From: an uncultured Lachnospiraceae bacterium
GTDB lineage: Bacteria; Bacillota; Clostridia; Lachnospirales; Lachnospiraceae
Length of the DNA stretch: 48,465 nt
NCBI GenBank assembly: GCA_910587895.1
Contig: CAJUOE010000130.1
Span: 1-48,465, forward strand
Direction: 5' to 3'
Shown: piece by piece, positions 7,811 to 16,778 of the stretch
How the letters are laid out: each line of letters opens with the position of its first letter
Numbering within the stretch: position 1 is the stretch's first letter
Position numbers and translations under genes: made by a program
The notes under the pieces: model-generated
The model's input: the letters and a program-made list of their open reading frames with translations, nothing else
The model's database searches: none
What the model was told of the DNA's origin: nothing

Positions 7811-7816
7811 CTATTT

Positions 7817-9025
7817 CTACTGCTTATATGAAAACAGCTTCATTTTGTTTATCAGTCTGCTGCGCTTTCCTGCTTCTTTTAAGATGTCCCGCCCTTTTAC
7901 GCCCCGCACGGCACGGTTATTATGAAGAAAACGAAGAAGCGTCATGCCCCACAAGACGGGCCAAAGCAGGAATATACGGCCGGCTTTCGGGTAATTCAGA
8001 TGCATCTGGTGATGGAACTCCCGGATATATGCGCTAATTCCCGTCCCCCGCATGGCAACCATGCGCTGCCGCTTGTCATGTCCAAATTCCCCGGAGGCGA
8101 AAATATCTTTCATGAAATCATCTGCCAGCTCCCTGCCTTCAAAACCTTTCAGCAGAAACGCCACGTTCTTTCGTTTGAGTCCCAGATATTTCACGCAGGT
8201 TTCCGTCAGAACACTGACAAAGCCTTCTGTCCCGCTTTCTTTAACCAGGTGCAGGAAAGTTTCTTTTTCCCTCTCATCGACTTCACGGTTCCAAAATACC
8301 ACCCAGTCGCATAGATACTTGAGCCCAAACCCTGCCCGCAGGAAATGCTGCAGCATGTGAATCACCAGGTAAAACGCGTGGTACGCATCCTCCGGCTGAT
8401 AAAAGGAAATCCCCCAGGAATCATTTACTGTCACATGCTGTTCATAAGCCGGAAGCAGTGTTTCCAGAAAATGGTTCATCTTCCTGCTCTCAAAAGGTTC
8501 CGCCAGTATACTGTGGACTTCCACGCAGATACCTTCCTCATTGACAAGTTCCATATGATGAAGCGCATCCTGCTCTTTGCGCTCTGTAAATCCTTCCTTT
8601 TTGAGAATCTCCACAGCACGCAGGAAGGTTTCCTGCCGCGAAACCAAAATATCCACATCTCCGGACTTCCGCAGTTCCGGGGACGGGTAATAAGAAGCTG
8701 TGGCGGCTCCTTTGAGGACGATCGCACGAATCCCTTGCTCCTGCAATATGTGTGTCACATATTTGGTGAGAAACAACAGGCGGTAATTGGAGCGAACCGT
8801 CGTGGCGGCAAAACTGCTCAACACCTGTCCGAATTCCGCAGGAATTCCTTTCTCACCCTCATACGCATCAAAAAGCAATGGCAGAACGGCATGTTTTTTC
8901 GCAATTTCCAGCAGCCCGCGCAAATCACATTTGCCGGGCGGCTCCAGCACCTCCTCCTTCCTTTCTATTGGATTTAACGACTTTCTCAAACGTTTCAGCA
9001 ATATTGTTTCTGTATTAACGCTCAA
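7817..9025 (-). CDS. Nucleotidyltransferase family protein (PF14907-like)
   Basis: A 402-residue protein with the nucleotidyltransferase core 'VLKGAATASYYPSPELRKSGDVDILV'. The Lys-Gly (105-106) and the Asp pair (123 and 125) match the G-x-D-x-D metal-binding pattern of the NTP_transf_5 family. A conserved 'VEVHSILAEPF' follows, then a helical C-terminus with 'AYHAFYLVIHMLQHFL'. Family members are found next to PqqD and HPr-kinase-like genes in exopolysaccharide and peptide clusters, but their reaction is not established to my knowledge. The start is TTG at 9025 with AAGGAGG 7 nt upstream, overlapping the flippase stop by 11 bp, so it is coupled to the flippase. It probably transfers a nucleotidyl group to a peptide or small acceptor of this island; the substrate is unknown. 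Confidence 0.85.
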   Translation of the reverse strand: MSVNTETILLKRLRKSLNPIERKEEVLEPPGKCDLRGLLEIAKKHAVLPLLFDAYEGEKGIPAEFGQVLSSFAATTVRSNYRLLFLTKYVTHILQEQGIRAIVLKGAATASYYPSPELRKSGDVDILVSRQETFLRAVEILKKEGFTERKEQDALHHMELVNEEGICVEVHSILAEPFESRKMNHFLETLLPAYEQHVTVNDSWGISFYQPEDAYHAFYLVIHMLQHFLRAGFGLKYLCDWVVFWNREVDEREKETFLHLVKESGTEGFVSVLTETCVKYLGLKRKNVAFLLKGFEGRELADDFMKDIFASGEFGHDKRQRMVAMRGTGISAYIREFHHQMHLNYPKAGRIFLLWPVLWGMTLLRFLHNNRAVRGVKGRDILKEAGKRSRLINKMKLFSYKQ

Positions 9026-10574
9026 TGCAATTCCTCCTTCTTCTCTTTATCAATGAATCTGCCTTCTTCCACAGAAAACGAAACTCTTTCGTCCTCGCAT
9101 AGACCAGAAGAAACCAGATATTGGGCACCAAAACACACAGGACAAGCCTTCCTGCCAATGTCTGCCAGGGCGTGCAAATGGAAAGCGCCGGCAAGCCCCT
9201 GCATAACAAATCCGTCATATACCAGCCGACGCCGATTACTGCTGTATAGATAAGATAACGGATAAAATAACCCGAACAGGATTTATGAAATCCATGTTTG
9301 TATAATACGTAAGGCTCAACCCAGACAGAAGTCAGCGCCATACTAAAGAATGTCCCCAAAAAAACGCCCGTCATACCTATCCAGTTCACCAACGCAAGAG
9401 ACAGACCCAGATTTAACAGCGCCTCTGCAATCGCCTTGTGCCTGTCATACCAGAACAATCCCATGGAATCACGGAATGTCAGGGTTGCATTGCGCATTCC
9501 ATTGACAAAAAAATTCACACAGAGCACAAAGACTGTCACCTTGGGGAACACATACTGCCGGCCAAAACTGATTTCAATGAAAGGGTTCAACAGCTCATAC
9601 AGACAGATAAAGGCAAATCCGTACATCCACTGCCCCAGAAAGAATACCGCCTCAAACACCTGCCGGATATGCCCTTCCTCCTCTGTTACGCCCAGATTTC
9701 CAACACTTGCCGTAATCCCCTGGTACACTTGGTTCAACATCTGCCTCACGGATCCTATCACAAGATAGTAGTTTGAATATCCGCCCACGCTGACAAGCCC
9801 CACAAACGCGGACAATAACAGGTTATCCGTATTATTGACAATTACCGTTCCAACCTTGTGCATCAGCATTGCCCTGATATTGGAAAAAATTCCTTTCTTT
9901 TCCTTATCGGAAAGCGGAACCACATGTTTCTCTTTTAACCAGGGGTACAGTCTGCCTGCGCGAATGGAAATGCATATATTGCACAGGACGGTCGTCGCAA
10001 TATTGATCAGCAAAAACAGGATAAAATCATGCAGGACGATAAGTACAAATATTTGCAGAATATCCTGCAACACCCATGACATGGTCTGGTAAAACGTGCC
10101 AATATATAAGAGCTGATGCGCGTCCATCAGCGTTTTTTTATAAATCAGCAGATAAGAACAAACCGTATTTACAAGATACAGAATGTAGATGAACGTCAGG
10201 TGTTCCACATTCCCATAATCCTTGATGATCACATCCATGAATGGAATCAGCAGAGCCCCCGCCGCCGCAACCGTAAAAGCCACCCCGCGGTAAAATTTCT
10301 GAAACAGGCGAATCAGGGATTTCTGTTTTTCTTTATCCCCCTCGGCAATCGGGCGGTAAAGCGCAAACGTAATCGCCGTTCCCACGCCCATTTCCGACAA
10401 GGACAATACCTGTATAATATCGGCAAAAAGCCCGTTTACCCCAACATAGCTCTCACTCAGCGTATGTGTAAACACAACTCTCAACATATATCCCATAAGG
10501 ATGGCCGTCATGCGCGACAAAAGCGCTACCGTCGTATTTCGTGCGGAATATTCCGTTCTGGTCTTTGTTTCCAT
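9015..10574 (-). CDS. Wzx-like polysaccharide flippase (MATE/MVF superfamily)
   Basis: A 519-residue protein with about 12-14 transmembrane helices. It begins 'METKTRTEYSARNTTVALLSRM', typical of Firmicute capsule and teichoic acid flippases, with 'LSEMGVGTAITFALYRPIAEGD' near residue 70-90. The reading frame extends upstream to 10691, but that part overlaps the Stealth gene and has no ribosome binding site; AAGGA stands 7 nt before the ATG at 10574, so I chose this start. It would flip an undecaprenyl-linked oligosaccharide or repeat unit across the membrane. This transporter is distinct from PelG in the same island, so two export routes may exist. Neighbours are the Stealth phosphotransferase upstream and the nucleotidyltransferase downstream. 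Confidence 0.88.
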   Translation of the reverse strand: METKTRTEYSARNTTVALLSRMTAILMGYMLRVVFTHTLSESYVGVNGLFADIIQVLSLSEMGVGTAITFALYRPIAEGDKEKQKSLIRLFQKFYRGVAFTVAAAGALLIPFMDVIIKDYGNVEHLTFIYILYLVNTVCSYLLIYKKTLMDAHQLLYIGTFYQTMSWVLQDILQIFVLIVLHDFILFLLINIATTVLCNICISIRAGRLYPWLKEKHVVPLSDKEKKGIFSNIRAMLMHKVGTVIVNNTDNLLLSAFVGLVSVGGYSNYYLVIGSVRQMLNQVYQGITASVGNLGVTEEEGHIRQVFEAVFFLGQWMYGFAFICLYELLNPFIEISFGRQYVFPKVTVFVLCVNFFVNGMRNATLTFRDSMGLFWYDRHKAIAEALLNLGLSLALVNWIGMTGVFLGTFFSMALTSVWVEPYVLYKHGFHKSCSGYFIRYLIYTAVIGVGWYMTDLLCRGLPALSICTPWQTLAGRLVLCVLVPNIWFLLVYARTKEFRFLWKKADSLIKRRRRNCIER

Positions 10575-10584
10575 AAAAGAATCC

Positions 10585-11592
10585 TTAACTTTTCTCAAAT
10601 TTTGATTTCTCCGGCAAAATCTTCTCAAATGCCTCGGTAATCTGTTGTCTGGCCCGCAGGAAATCAATCGGCTTATTCGCGTCATTGGCACAGATTATCC
10701 GCGCCTTCCTCTTACAAATCGTTTCCACAAGCCGCGGATTGTCGCTCTGCAAATTGAAATAGCGAAAATGCTTCGTGATATTCCCCGGATGAAAATTGCC
10801 GCTCAGTTTCTGCCACTCCCGCGCAAGGTACTGGCTGACGTCCGCCTGGTTTCGAAAGCGATGGCGGCAGGTCTGGTCCAATACCATGGTTTCTTTCTTC
10901 CAGAGCGTCTGATACGTCTCCTTCAAAAACGGCGAGGCCCCATGTACCGTATAAAAACCCGTATACTGCGGGAACATCAGCTCCAACAGGTTATAGCCGA
11001 AATACAAAAACGGATAACCAATCTTAAAATAAGCGCGCGGCTGCTTTTTTACATTCTCCCGTTTTTTAAAATATTTGGACAGCACCAGCGAATTATTCAT
11101 ATAAATATGGGACATCACCGGATTTTCCGGATTTGCAATCACCGGCTGAAACGCCAGCATATCGCACGGTTTCCCGTCCCTGAAAAAATCTTCCGGTTTC
11201 ATTTCGCCGATCAGGAAGATATCGTCGTTGAAATAAACAAACTGCTCCGCCAGCCCCTGAATCCGGTGCATGTTCCATTCAATGGTGTGCGAATTGAAGG
11301 TTGGCAGATATTCTCCGGGGATATAATCTTCATGGTACACGATATTTAATTTGGGATGTGCGGGGTCAAGCCACTGCGGCAAATGCCCCCAGGTAATAAA
11401 ATGTATTTTATGAACCCATGGCGCAAATTTTTCCACACCCCGGAACCAGTACCTTAAATTATCCCAGTCGCGGTAACGCTCGTCCGTATCGTCACTGCTG
11501 GCCGTTGCATCGTATCTGCATTTCTCCCGCTGCCATGCCGCGTCACCGCCATCTACCCATGTTATGACAAAATCAATTTTATTTTTCGGCAT
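10585..11592 (-). CDS. Stealth-family sugar-phosphate transferase
   Basis: A 335-residue protein with the Stealth conserved regions in order: CR1 'IDFVITWVDGGDAAW' (6-20), CR2 with 'NLRYWFRGVEKFAPWVHKI' and 'HFITWGHLPQWLD' (about 45-77), 'HTIEWNMHRIQGL', and 'FVYFNDDIFLIGEM' (about 115-131). CR3 and CR4-like segments follow, including 'HGASPFLKETYQTLW'. Stealth proteins transfer hexose-1-phosphate from nucleotide sugars to make phosphodiester-linked capsule or cell-wall glycans. The ATG has GGAGGAAGG upstream, and it heads a three-gene set with the flippase (10-nt gap) and the nucleotidyltransferase. It implies that at least one glycan made here has sugar-phosphate linkages. It is divergent from the DUF4832 gene at 11647. 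Confidence 0.92.
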   Translation of the reverse strand: MPKNKIDFVITWVDGGDAAWQREKCRYDATASSDDTDERYRDWDNLRYWFRGVEKFAPWVHKIHFITWGHLPQWLDPAHPKLNIVYHEDYIPGEYLPTFNSHTIEWNMHRIQGLAEQFVYFNDDIFLIGEMKPEDFFRDGKPCDMLAFQPVIANPENPVMSHIYMNNSLVLSKYFKKRENVKKQPRAYFKIGYPFLYFGYNLLELMFPQYTGFYTVHGASPFLKETYQTLWKKETMVLDQTCRHRFRNQADVSQYLAREWQKLSGNFHPGNITKHFRYFNLQSDNPRLVETICKRKARIICANDANKPIDFLRARQQITEAFEKILPEKSKFEKS

Positions 11593-11614
11593 AATTCCAA
11601 TCCTTCCTCCACTA

Positions 11615-11623
11615 TGTTATAAT
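11615..11623 (+). promoter_or_regulatory. Extended -10 promoter for the plus-strand DUF4832-type gene
   Basis: TGTTATAAT at 11615-11623 gives an extended -10 box. TTCCAA at 11595-11600 is a poor -35 at 17-nt spacing. The gene's ATG follows 23 nt downstream. Confidence 0.5.
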
Positions 11624-11646
11624 AGATTAAAAATGTGAGGTATACA

Positions 11647-13095
11647 ATGAAAAATTTTATCCTGCTTGTCATCCCCTGCATGATATTATCCCTTTTTACT
11701 GATGCAAACATCGGAACTTACCTGTTTGCATCCCGGGAATGCTATACGATTACCTACCAGCCGGAAGAATATGTCCCATCCAACCGCCCGCTGAACAACC
11801 CTTACCGGGGCTGGTACCATATTTACGGCTACGCGCTTTCCGATTCTGCGCCAGTCAATTTGACGCAGATAGAAGAAACGATCGCCAAAGATTCCAACCA
11901 GCTTGTCCTTCTGGAAATCAACCTCCGGGGCTATGCAGCTTCCGAGATCAGTCCCGCCGGGCTGTCCCAGTTAGAATCCATCCTCCTTGCCTGGGAAAAC
12001 GCCGGCAGACAGCTTATTCTGCGTTTTCTGTACGACTGGAACGGCAAGGCAAAGGAAACGGAGCCGCAGGACATTTCCATCATCAAACGCCATATGGAGC
12101 AGACCGGGGAGATTGTCAACAGGTTCGCAAACTGCGTATTTCTGATGCAAGGGATCTATGTGGGAAACTGCGGAGAAATGAATAATTCTAACTATATGTC
12201 CCTGGAACATATGCGTGAACTTGCCACACACCTTGATTCCATCATTGACCCTGCCATCTATCTGTCTGTACGGACTCCGGAACATTACCGCATTGTCAGC
12301 CGTTCCAGTGAGCCGCTCTCCTCAGAAGACGCTTTTTCCGGCAAAATCTCAGCCAGAACCGGCCTGTTCAACGATGGAATGCTGGGCTCCGAAAGCGACC
12401 TCGGCACCTATGGAGAACAGCCTTTTTCCATCACAGAAGATTTCACGGGCAAGGGTACCCGTACGGAGGAGATTGCCTTTCAGAACGTGCTCTGCAATTA
12501 TGTACCAAACGGCGGCGAGGTTGTGCTGGACAACGAATACAATGATTTTCCCAACGCATTGGCAGATTTGAGGGATATGCACGTCTCTTACCTTGACTGC
12601 GGCTATGACCTGGCAGTGCTGGACAAATGGCGAAACTCCAGCTACAACGCATCGGACTGCTTTGACGGCGCCGACGGTTATTCCTATATCGGAGAACATC
12701 TCGGATACCGCTATGCCATCCGTTCCTCCGCCTGCTCCTTCGACGCTATCCGCGACGCAAAAGCTTCCCTTTCCGTGACGGTCGAAAACAGCGGTTTCTC
12801 TGTTACCTACCGCCCCTTTATCTCCATGATGACCATAGTTGACGGGGACGGCCGTGTCTGCGACACCATACCGATCCGCACGGACGCGCGTTTCTGGAAA
12901 AGCGGCGAAGAGACAACATGGAGTGTTCCGCTCGACGTCCGCACTTACCAAAACGGCACTTACCGCATTTATTACCGGCTCTATGATCCAAAGACACACC
13001 GAAATATCGGACTGGCCAACGATATTCCTGTTTCCAGCCACGGTTATTCTATTGGTTCCTTCACGGTTCAAAGCCAAACAGTTCAAAGCCAATAA
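11647..13095 (+). CDS. Secreted DUF4874/DUF4832-type protein, TIM-barrel glycosidase-like
   Basis: A 482-residue protein starting at an ATG with GAGGT 6 nt upstream; a GTG at 11635 is less likely. Residues about 1-25 form a signal peptide or anchor ('NFILLVIPCMILSLF'). The body has the two-part pattern of DUF4874 followed by DUF4832: 'NPYRGWYHIYGYA', 'QLILRFLYDWNGK', 'VGNCGEMNNSNYMS', 'SVRTPEHYRIV', 'TGLFNDGMLGSESDLGTYG', then a C-terminal beta domain after about residue 360. The family looks like glycoside-hydrolase TIM barrels, and the Glu in 'GNCGEM' is a candidate catalytic residue; the activity is unproven. It is the only plus-strand gene inside the minus-strand glycan genes. Its 3' end overlaps the convergent paralog by 13 bp. 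It may trim or bind the exopolysaccharide outside the cell. Confidence 0.8.
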   Translation: MKNFILLVIPCMILSLFTDANIGTYLFASRECYTITYQPEEYVPSNRPLNNPYRGWYHIYGYALSDSAPVNLTQIEETIAKDSNQLVLLEINLRGYAASEISPAGLSQLESILLAWENAGRQLILRFLYDWNGKAKETEPQDISIIKRHMEQTGEIVNRFANCVFLMQGIYVGNCGEMNNSNYMSLEHMRELATHLDSIIDPAIYLSVRTPEHYRIVSRSSEPLSSEDAFSGKISARTGLFNDGMLGSESDLGTYGEQPFSITEDFTGKGTRTEEIAFQNVLCNYVPNGGEVVLDNEYNDFPNALADLRDMHVSYLDCGYDLAVLDKWRNSSYNASDCFDGADGYSYIGEHLGYRYAIRSSACSFDAIRDAKASLSVTVENSGFSVTYRPFISMMTIVDGDGRVCDTIPIRTDARFWKSGEETTWSVPLDVRTYQNGTYRIYYRLYDPKTHRNIGLANDIPVSSHGYSIGSFTVQSQTVQSQ

Positions 13096-14357
13096 GTCCC
13101 CAGCCTTATCCTTCCATCTTCCGACGGCGTGTTGGCAAAATACAAGGGGTGCCTGTCCCGCTTTCTGCGCATTTCCAGGAAAACATCACCGGTTGCGGCA
13201 GCCATCCTCTCCGGCAGGACTGCCGTAATTTCCACCCGTTCCTGCGGCTGTATGCTACAGGATTGCTCCAGCAGAATACAACACGTTTGATCCGCCAGGC
13301 TAACCACAAATTCCACGTCTTCCCTTAACGCACAAAATCCCGTATTTTCTATACAGATTTTCAGTGATACCTGCTTTTTCTTCTCCAGTTTGACATCCCT
13401 CACAACAAAGCGGTATCCAAGATGGCATCCGATATATTCAAAAATACTCTTCTGCTGCCAGACGCCCGGCTCGCCACACCGCGTATCCCTCCATTGCTGC
13501 AGGCGTTTTTCATCATGAACACAGTTCAGATAACAGGCTTTTGTACATCGCATCTCTCTGACCAGTTCCTGAAATGATAATTCCAGAGAGCCTGCTACCG
13601 CCTCTCCGCCATAGGGGACATGGGATGCGAAAGTTCCGATAAAATCCAGCTCCTCTTCCCTGCACCATTTGCCGCCCCATCCGCTTTTTGCCCTGCTCTG
13701 GCAGCCATACGTCCCCAGATCATCCATAGAACCGAACATCCCGTCGTTAAACAATCCCGTCTTCTCACAACATCCCGCCTTTTTCTCCGAATGCAGCAGA
13801 CGCCATTGCTGCGGCGTGCGTACGGCAAGGGGAATATCCCCCAGCGCTTCCCGCCACACCTGCATCAGCTGTCTTAAGCGTTCCTCCGACAGAAATTTCG
13901 AATCGTGCATTTCTCCCCAGCTTCCCACCAGCATACCCTGCACAACTAAAATCTGCTCCCTGTGAGCGCAAATGACTGCTCCCAGCTGCCGCATATGGCC
14001 AATTACCGTTTGCAGGAAATCCGGTTCATGCTCCATCCCCCGCCCATCCCTGTCATAGGTAATGCGCAGGATAATTTCTCTGTCATGCTTTTCAAAGAAC
14101 TCCAGAATGTCCGAAAGATTGCAAAGCGCCTCCCCGGAAAGCTCCTCCCCACGGAATGCACCGATATCTATCAGCGCCAGCACAATGCGTTCCTCTGCGT
14201 GCAGGCACCAGTATAACTCTTCAAAATCCTGCTTTTCCTCTATCGCAAACGGGTATATGTGATACCAGCCACAGGACGGATTCTGCAAATACATCGTGCT
14301 TTCTTCCAGGATTTCCGGCTTAAATTGAACGTGCTTCCTCTTTCTTATAAAGCTCAT
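13083..14357 (-). CDS. DUF4832-type paralog without signal peptide
   Basis: A 424-residue paralog of the convergent gene at 11647-13095. It shares the landmarks in the same order: 'NPSCGWYHIYPF', 'EIILRITYDRDGRG', 'VGSWGEMHDSKFLS', 'AVRTPQQWRLL', 'TGLFNDGMFGSMDDLGTYG', 'VPYGGEAV'. It lacks a hydrophobic N-terminus and starts with basic residues (MSFIRKRK), so it is probably cytoplasmic. The N-terminal 38 bp overlap the end of the GT2 gene, and GAGGA lies 11 nt before the ATG. It is the last gene of the S26-PqqD-Pel operon, and I see no terminator after it. The presence of one secreted and one cytosolic copy suggests different steps on a related glycan. Function unknown. Confidence 0.8.
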   Translation of the reverse strand: MSFIRKRKHVQFKPEILEESTMYLQNPSCGWYHIYPFAIEEKQDFEELYWCLHAEERIVLALIDIGAFRGEELSGEALCNLSDILEFFEKHDREIILRITYDRDGRGMEHEPDFLQTVIGHMRQLGAVICAHREQILVVQGMLVGSWGEMHDSKFLSEERLRQLMQVWREALGDIPLAVRTPQQWRLLHSEKKAGCCEKTGLFNDGMFGSMDDLGTYGCQSRAKSGWGGKWCREEELDFIGTFASHVPYGGEAVAGSLELSFQELVREMRCTKACYLNCVHDEKRLQQWRDTRCGEPGVWQQKSIFEYIGCHLGYRFVVRDVKLEKKKQVSLKICIENTGFCALREDVEFVVSLADQTCCILLEQSCSIQPQERVEITAVLPERMAAATGDVFLEMRRKRDRHPLYFANTPSEDGRIRLGTYWL

Positions 14358-15129
14358 TTGACAACTTTTCCTCAGTTTCTATTTTAAATACCTTCACGCG
14401 GAAGATTACCGCCAAAATAGAGAAGAACATACGGAACATATACAGGGCGGGTTTCCACCCGGAATGCATACTGAATCCCCTGGTTCTCGGATGCATAACC
14501 GCCGGAATCTCGCGTATCCGAAATCCGAGCAAAAGCATCTGCATTACCATATTGGCGTCCGGATACTTATCATCAAAATGGCCGTACTGGGAATAATACA
14601 GCACGGTCCTTCTGTTCAATCCCTGCAATCCGGTTGTCGGATCCGCAATTGTGCGCCCGGTCGCCATCCGTATCATAACACGAAACAACCGGTAGGCAAA
14701 TTTTTTAACAGCCGTCGTCTCGTAATCGGAACTTCCCGGCATAAAACGGGAGGCAAGTACAATATCCGGCGTCTTCCCATCTTCGCCTTTCGTCTTCAGC
14801 TGCCGGTAAATCTCCGCGACATTGCAGACGTCATGCTGCCCATCCGCATCCATCTGAATCACATACCTGTAATCGCGCCGGATGGCATATTTATAACCAA
14901 GCTGCAAGGCGCTTCCATATCCCAGATTAAACACATGCGTCACCAACGCGTGTTTCCGATCCTTTACAATCCAGTTCGTCGCATCCTTGGAAGCGTCGTT
15001 CATAACCAACACGTCCGCGAACTGCCGAACCTCCGGCTCTTCCAGTTTTTCGAGCACATTAATAATATTCTTTTCCTCATTGTAAGCCGGAATGATTATC
15101 AAAACCTCTTTCTGTTCTCTCCCATCCAT
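14320..15129 (-). CDS. GT2 glycosyltransferase, polyprenyl-phosphate sugar synthase-like
   Basis: A 269-residue protein from the ATG at 15129, which has GGAGGAGGG 11 nt upstream; the frame also permits a start at 15186. The GT-A core is clear: 'LIIIPAYNEEKNI', 'VMNDASKDATNWI', 'GYGSALQLGYKYAI', DxD in 'QMDADGQHD', and 'ASRFMPGSSDYE'. A hydrophobic segment near the C-terminus ('ALYMFRMFFSILAVIF') suggests membrane attachment. This is the DPM1-like subfamily that loads a sugar onto undecaprenyl phosphate. Its partner is probably the DUF2304 protein at 16398, a common pairing. The lipid-linked sugar could feed the GT-C-like membrane protein in the same operon, which is inference. Confidence 0.88.
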   Translation of the reverse strand: MDGREQKEVLIIIPAYNEEKNIINVLEKLEEPEVRQFADVLVMNDASKDATNWIVKDRKHALVTHVFNLGYGSALQLGYKYAIRRDYRYVIQMDADGQHDVCNVAEIYRQLKTKGEDGKTPDIVLASRFMPGSSDYETTAVKKFAYRLFRVMIRMATGRTIADPTTGLQGLNRRTVLYYSQYGHFDDKYPDANMVMQMLLLGFRIREIPAVMHPRTRGFSMHSGWKPALYMFRMFFSILAVIFRVKVFKIETEEKLSNELYKKEEARSI

Positions 15130-15190
15130 AACGCTGCTTTCCCTCCTCCATAATGCACTGCCATCTTTATGATCCCCCGTGACCATTTCA

Positions 15191-16396
15191 CTATTTTAAC
15201 AAATCCAGCAGCATTTGAAATTCCTGTGCATTGTCCGTCTGTTTTTCGGCGGCTGCACGCCCCAGGCGTTCTCTTTTTGACATATCATCGATCAGGGCTA
15301 TGATACTGTTGGAAATGCCCTTTGCAGAAAATCCGCAGAGTATGCCGTCGATCCCGTCTTCAATCTGCTCCCGGTTCCCATTACAATCGGATGCCACAAT
15401 GGAACACCCTAGAACCTGTGCTTCCTGAACGGCAATGCTCTTGCCTTCAAAGCGCGTAGCGTGTACATAGATATCACATTGCCGGTAATACGGATAAGGA
15501 TTTTCCACTGCTCCCAACAATTTAAAATCCCGTTCCAGACCCAGGCTTTTAATCTGCTTTTCCAGGACTTCCCGCTGATTGCCTTCCCCCAGCACATACC
15601 AGCGCGCCTGATACCCCGCATCTTTGATCAGTTTCATGGCCTCAATCGCCACATCATATGCTTTCTGATATGTCAACCGCCCTACCGTAAGCAGCCGTAC
15701 GCCGGCAAAGGAATCTGAAAATCCACCCGGCAGCCCGGCAAGCCTGGAAATTCGCTCCCGGTTGATAATATTGTGGAACACGCCTGTCTTGGCCTCCCAC
15801 TCCGGATATACCTGCAAAAATGACGTCCGCACTTCCTCCGACACTGCAAAAATCCGGTCAAACGATGCGTAACAGTTCTTATCCATCCTCCGGGTGTACC
15901 CGGCATTTTCATAATCAATATGTACAAACGCCGCTTTTTTCTTTGCCCTGACGTGATCTGCGGTAAAATATGTCGCGCCGCCCTCCAGATAGGCAATTGC
16001 AAGGTCATATTCCTCTCTGGGAAATTCCCCGCCGTCGGAAAGCATACGCCACAGCAGTTTATCAAGCTGCAGTTTCTTTCGTTTTCTCATTTCCAGAACA
16101 ACCGTCATCAGGTAATAAAGCTTACGAAACCATCTTCCATTGCGGAAAAAACTATGGATAACGGTCTTTTGAATATGGTGGCGTCCACGCTCTGACAACA
16201 CGGATGTATCTCGATAGGTACGGTTTAAGACTTTCACATGTCCGGGCAGCTCGCGTACCAGTTCTCCCTGCCCCAAAATTACATAGAGCGAAATCTCGTA
16301 TTCCTCTTCCGGAAGCCGGCGCATCAATTCGAGCATTGCCATTTCCGCCCCTGCACGTCCTAAGGTATTAATGACAAATAAAAGTTTCTTCTTCAT
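15191..16396 (-). CDS. GT4-family glycosyltransferase
   Basis: A 401-residue GT-B glycosyltransferase. It starts with 'LLFVINTLGRAGAEMAMLELM', the donor-side glycine loop of GT4. The C-terminal half has 'LLTVGRLTYQKAYDVAIEAMKLI', 'WYVLGEGNQREVLEKQI', 'VKLLGAVENPYPYYRQCDIY'-like sequence and the E-x7-E motif in 'FEGKSIAVQEAQVLG'. It is predicted to add a sugar from a nucleotide donor in the cytoplasm. One nucleotide separates it from the DUF2304 stop, and the GT2 gene follows closely, so all are co-translated. The sugar and acceptor cannot be read from the sequence. It is distinct from PelF. Confidence 0.9.
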   Translation of the reverse strand: MKKKLLFVINTLGRAGAEMAMLELMRRLPEEEYEISLYVILGQGELVRELPGHVKVLNRTYRDTSVLSERGRHHIQKTVIHSFFRNGRWFRKLYYLMTVVLEMRKRKKLQLDKLLWRMLSDGGEFPREEYDLAIAYLEGGATYFTADHVRAKKKAAFVHIDYENAGYTRRMDKNCYASFDRIFAVSEEVRTSFLQVYPEWEAKTGVFHNIINRERISRLAGLPGGFSDSFAGVRLLTVGRLTYQKAYDVAIEAMKLIKDAGYQARWYVLGEGNQREVLEKQIKSLGLERDFKLLGAVENPYPYYRQCDIYVHATRFEGKSIAVQEAQVLGCSIVASDCNGNREQIEDGIDGILCGFSAKGISNSIIALIDDMSKRERLGRAAAEKQTDNAQEFQMLLDLLK

Positions 16397-16397
16397 C

Positions 16398-16778
16398 CTA
16401 TTCCTTTTCCCCTTTGTCCGACAGGCTTTCTTTTAATTTCTGCAAAATAATCTCATTTTCCTGATTGATCAGCGACACATGCATGGCAAGTTCCTGATTC
16501 TTGCGCAGCAACTGTGAAATAGCGCAGCTCAGGTAAAAAAAACTGAATATGACGGCAAGATTGATAAGAATGAACGCCGGAACCGCTTCTATAGGAACGA
16601 CCCTGCTCCAGTCCGACAATCCAGGCACGATCCCAAGCAAGATGAGCACGACTGCAAACGCGCTCCAGCAAAGCTCAATCCCTACCGTAATCTTCTGATA
16701 GACAAAAGAAATGAAATCTACAATCAGCAGCACAATTCCTTCTATAATAACCAACATACATAAGATATTCGCCATCAT
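16398..16778 (-). CDS. DUF2304 small membrane protein
   Basis: A 126-residue protein with three hydrophobic segments (about 5-28, 36-55, 66-90) and a hydrophilic coiled C-terminus ('LLRKNQELAMHVSLINQENEIILQ'). This layout and the LLRKNQELA segment match DUF2304. Members are usually encoded next to DPM1-like GT2 enzymes and are thought to be a membrane partner for lipid-linked sugar synthesis. Its ATG overlaps the pelG stop by 4 bp, and the GT2 gene lies two genes downstream. Confidence 0.85.
   Translation of the reverse strand: MMANILCMLVIIEGIVLLIVDFISFVYQKITVGIELCWSAFAVVLILLGIVPGLSDWSRVVPIEAVPAFILINLAVIFSFFYLSCAISQLLRKNQELAMHVSLINQENEIILQKLKESLSDKGEKE

Noticed and set aside
9015..10691. Longer flippase start at 10691
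   Set aside because: The extra 39 residues overlap the Stealth coding sequence and lack a ribosome binding site; AAGGA supports 10574.
12349..13092. Minus-strand open frame of 247 codons opposite the DUF4832-type gene
   Set aside because: Antisense shadow; the plus-strand protein has family motifs across this region.
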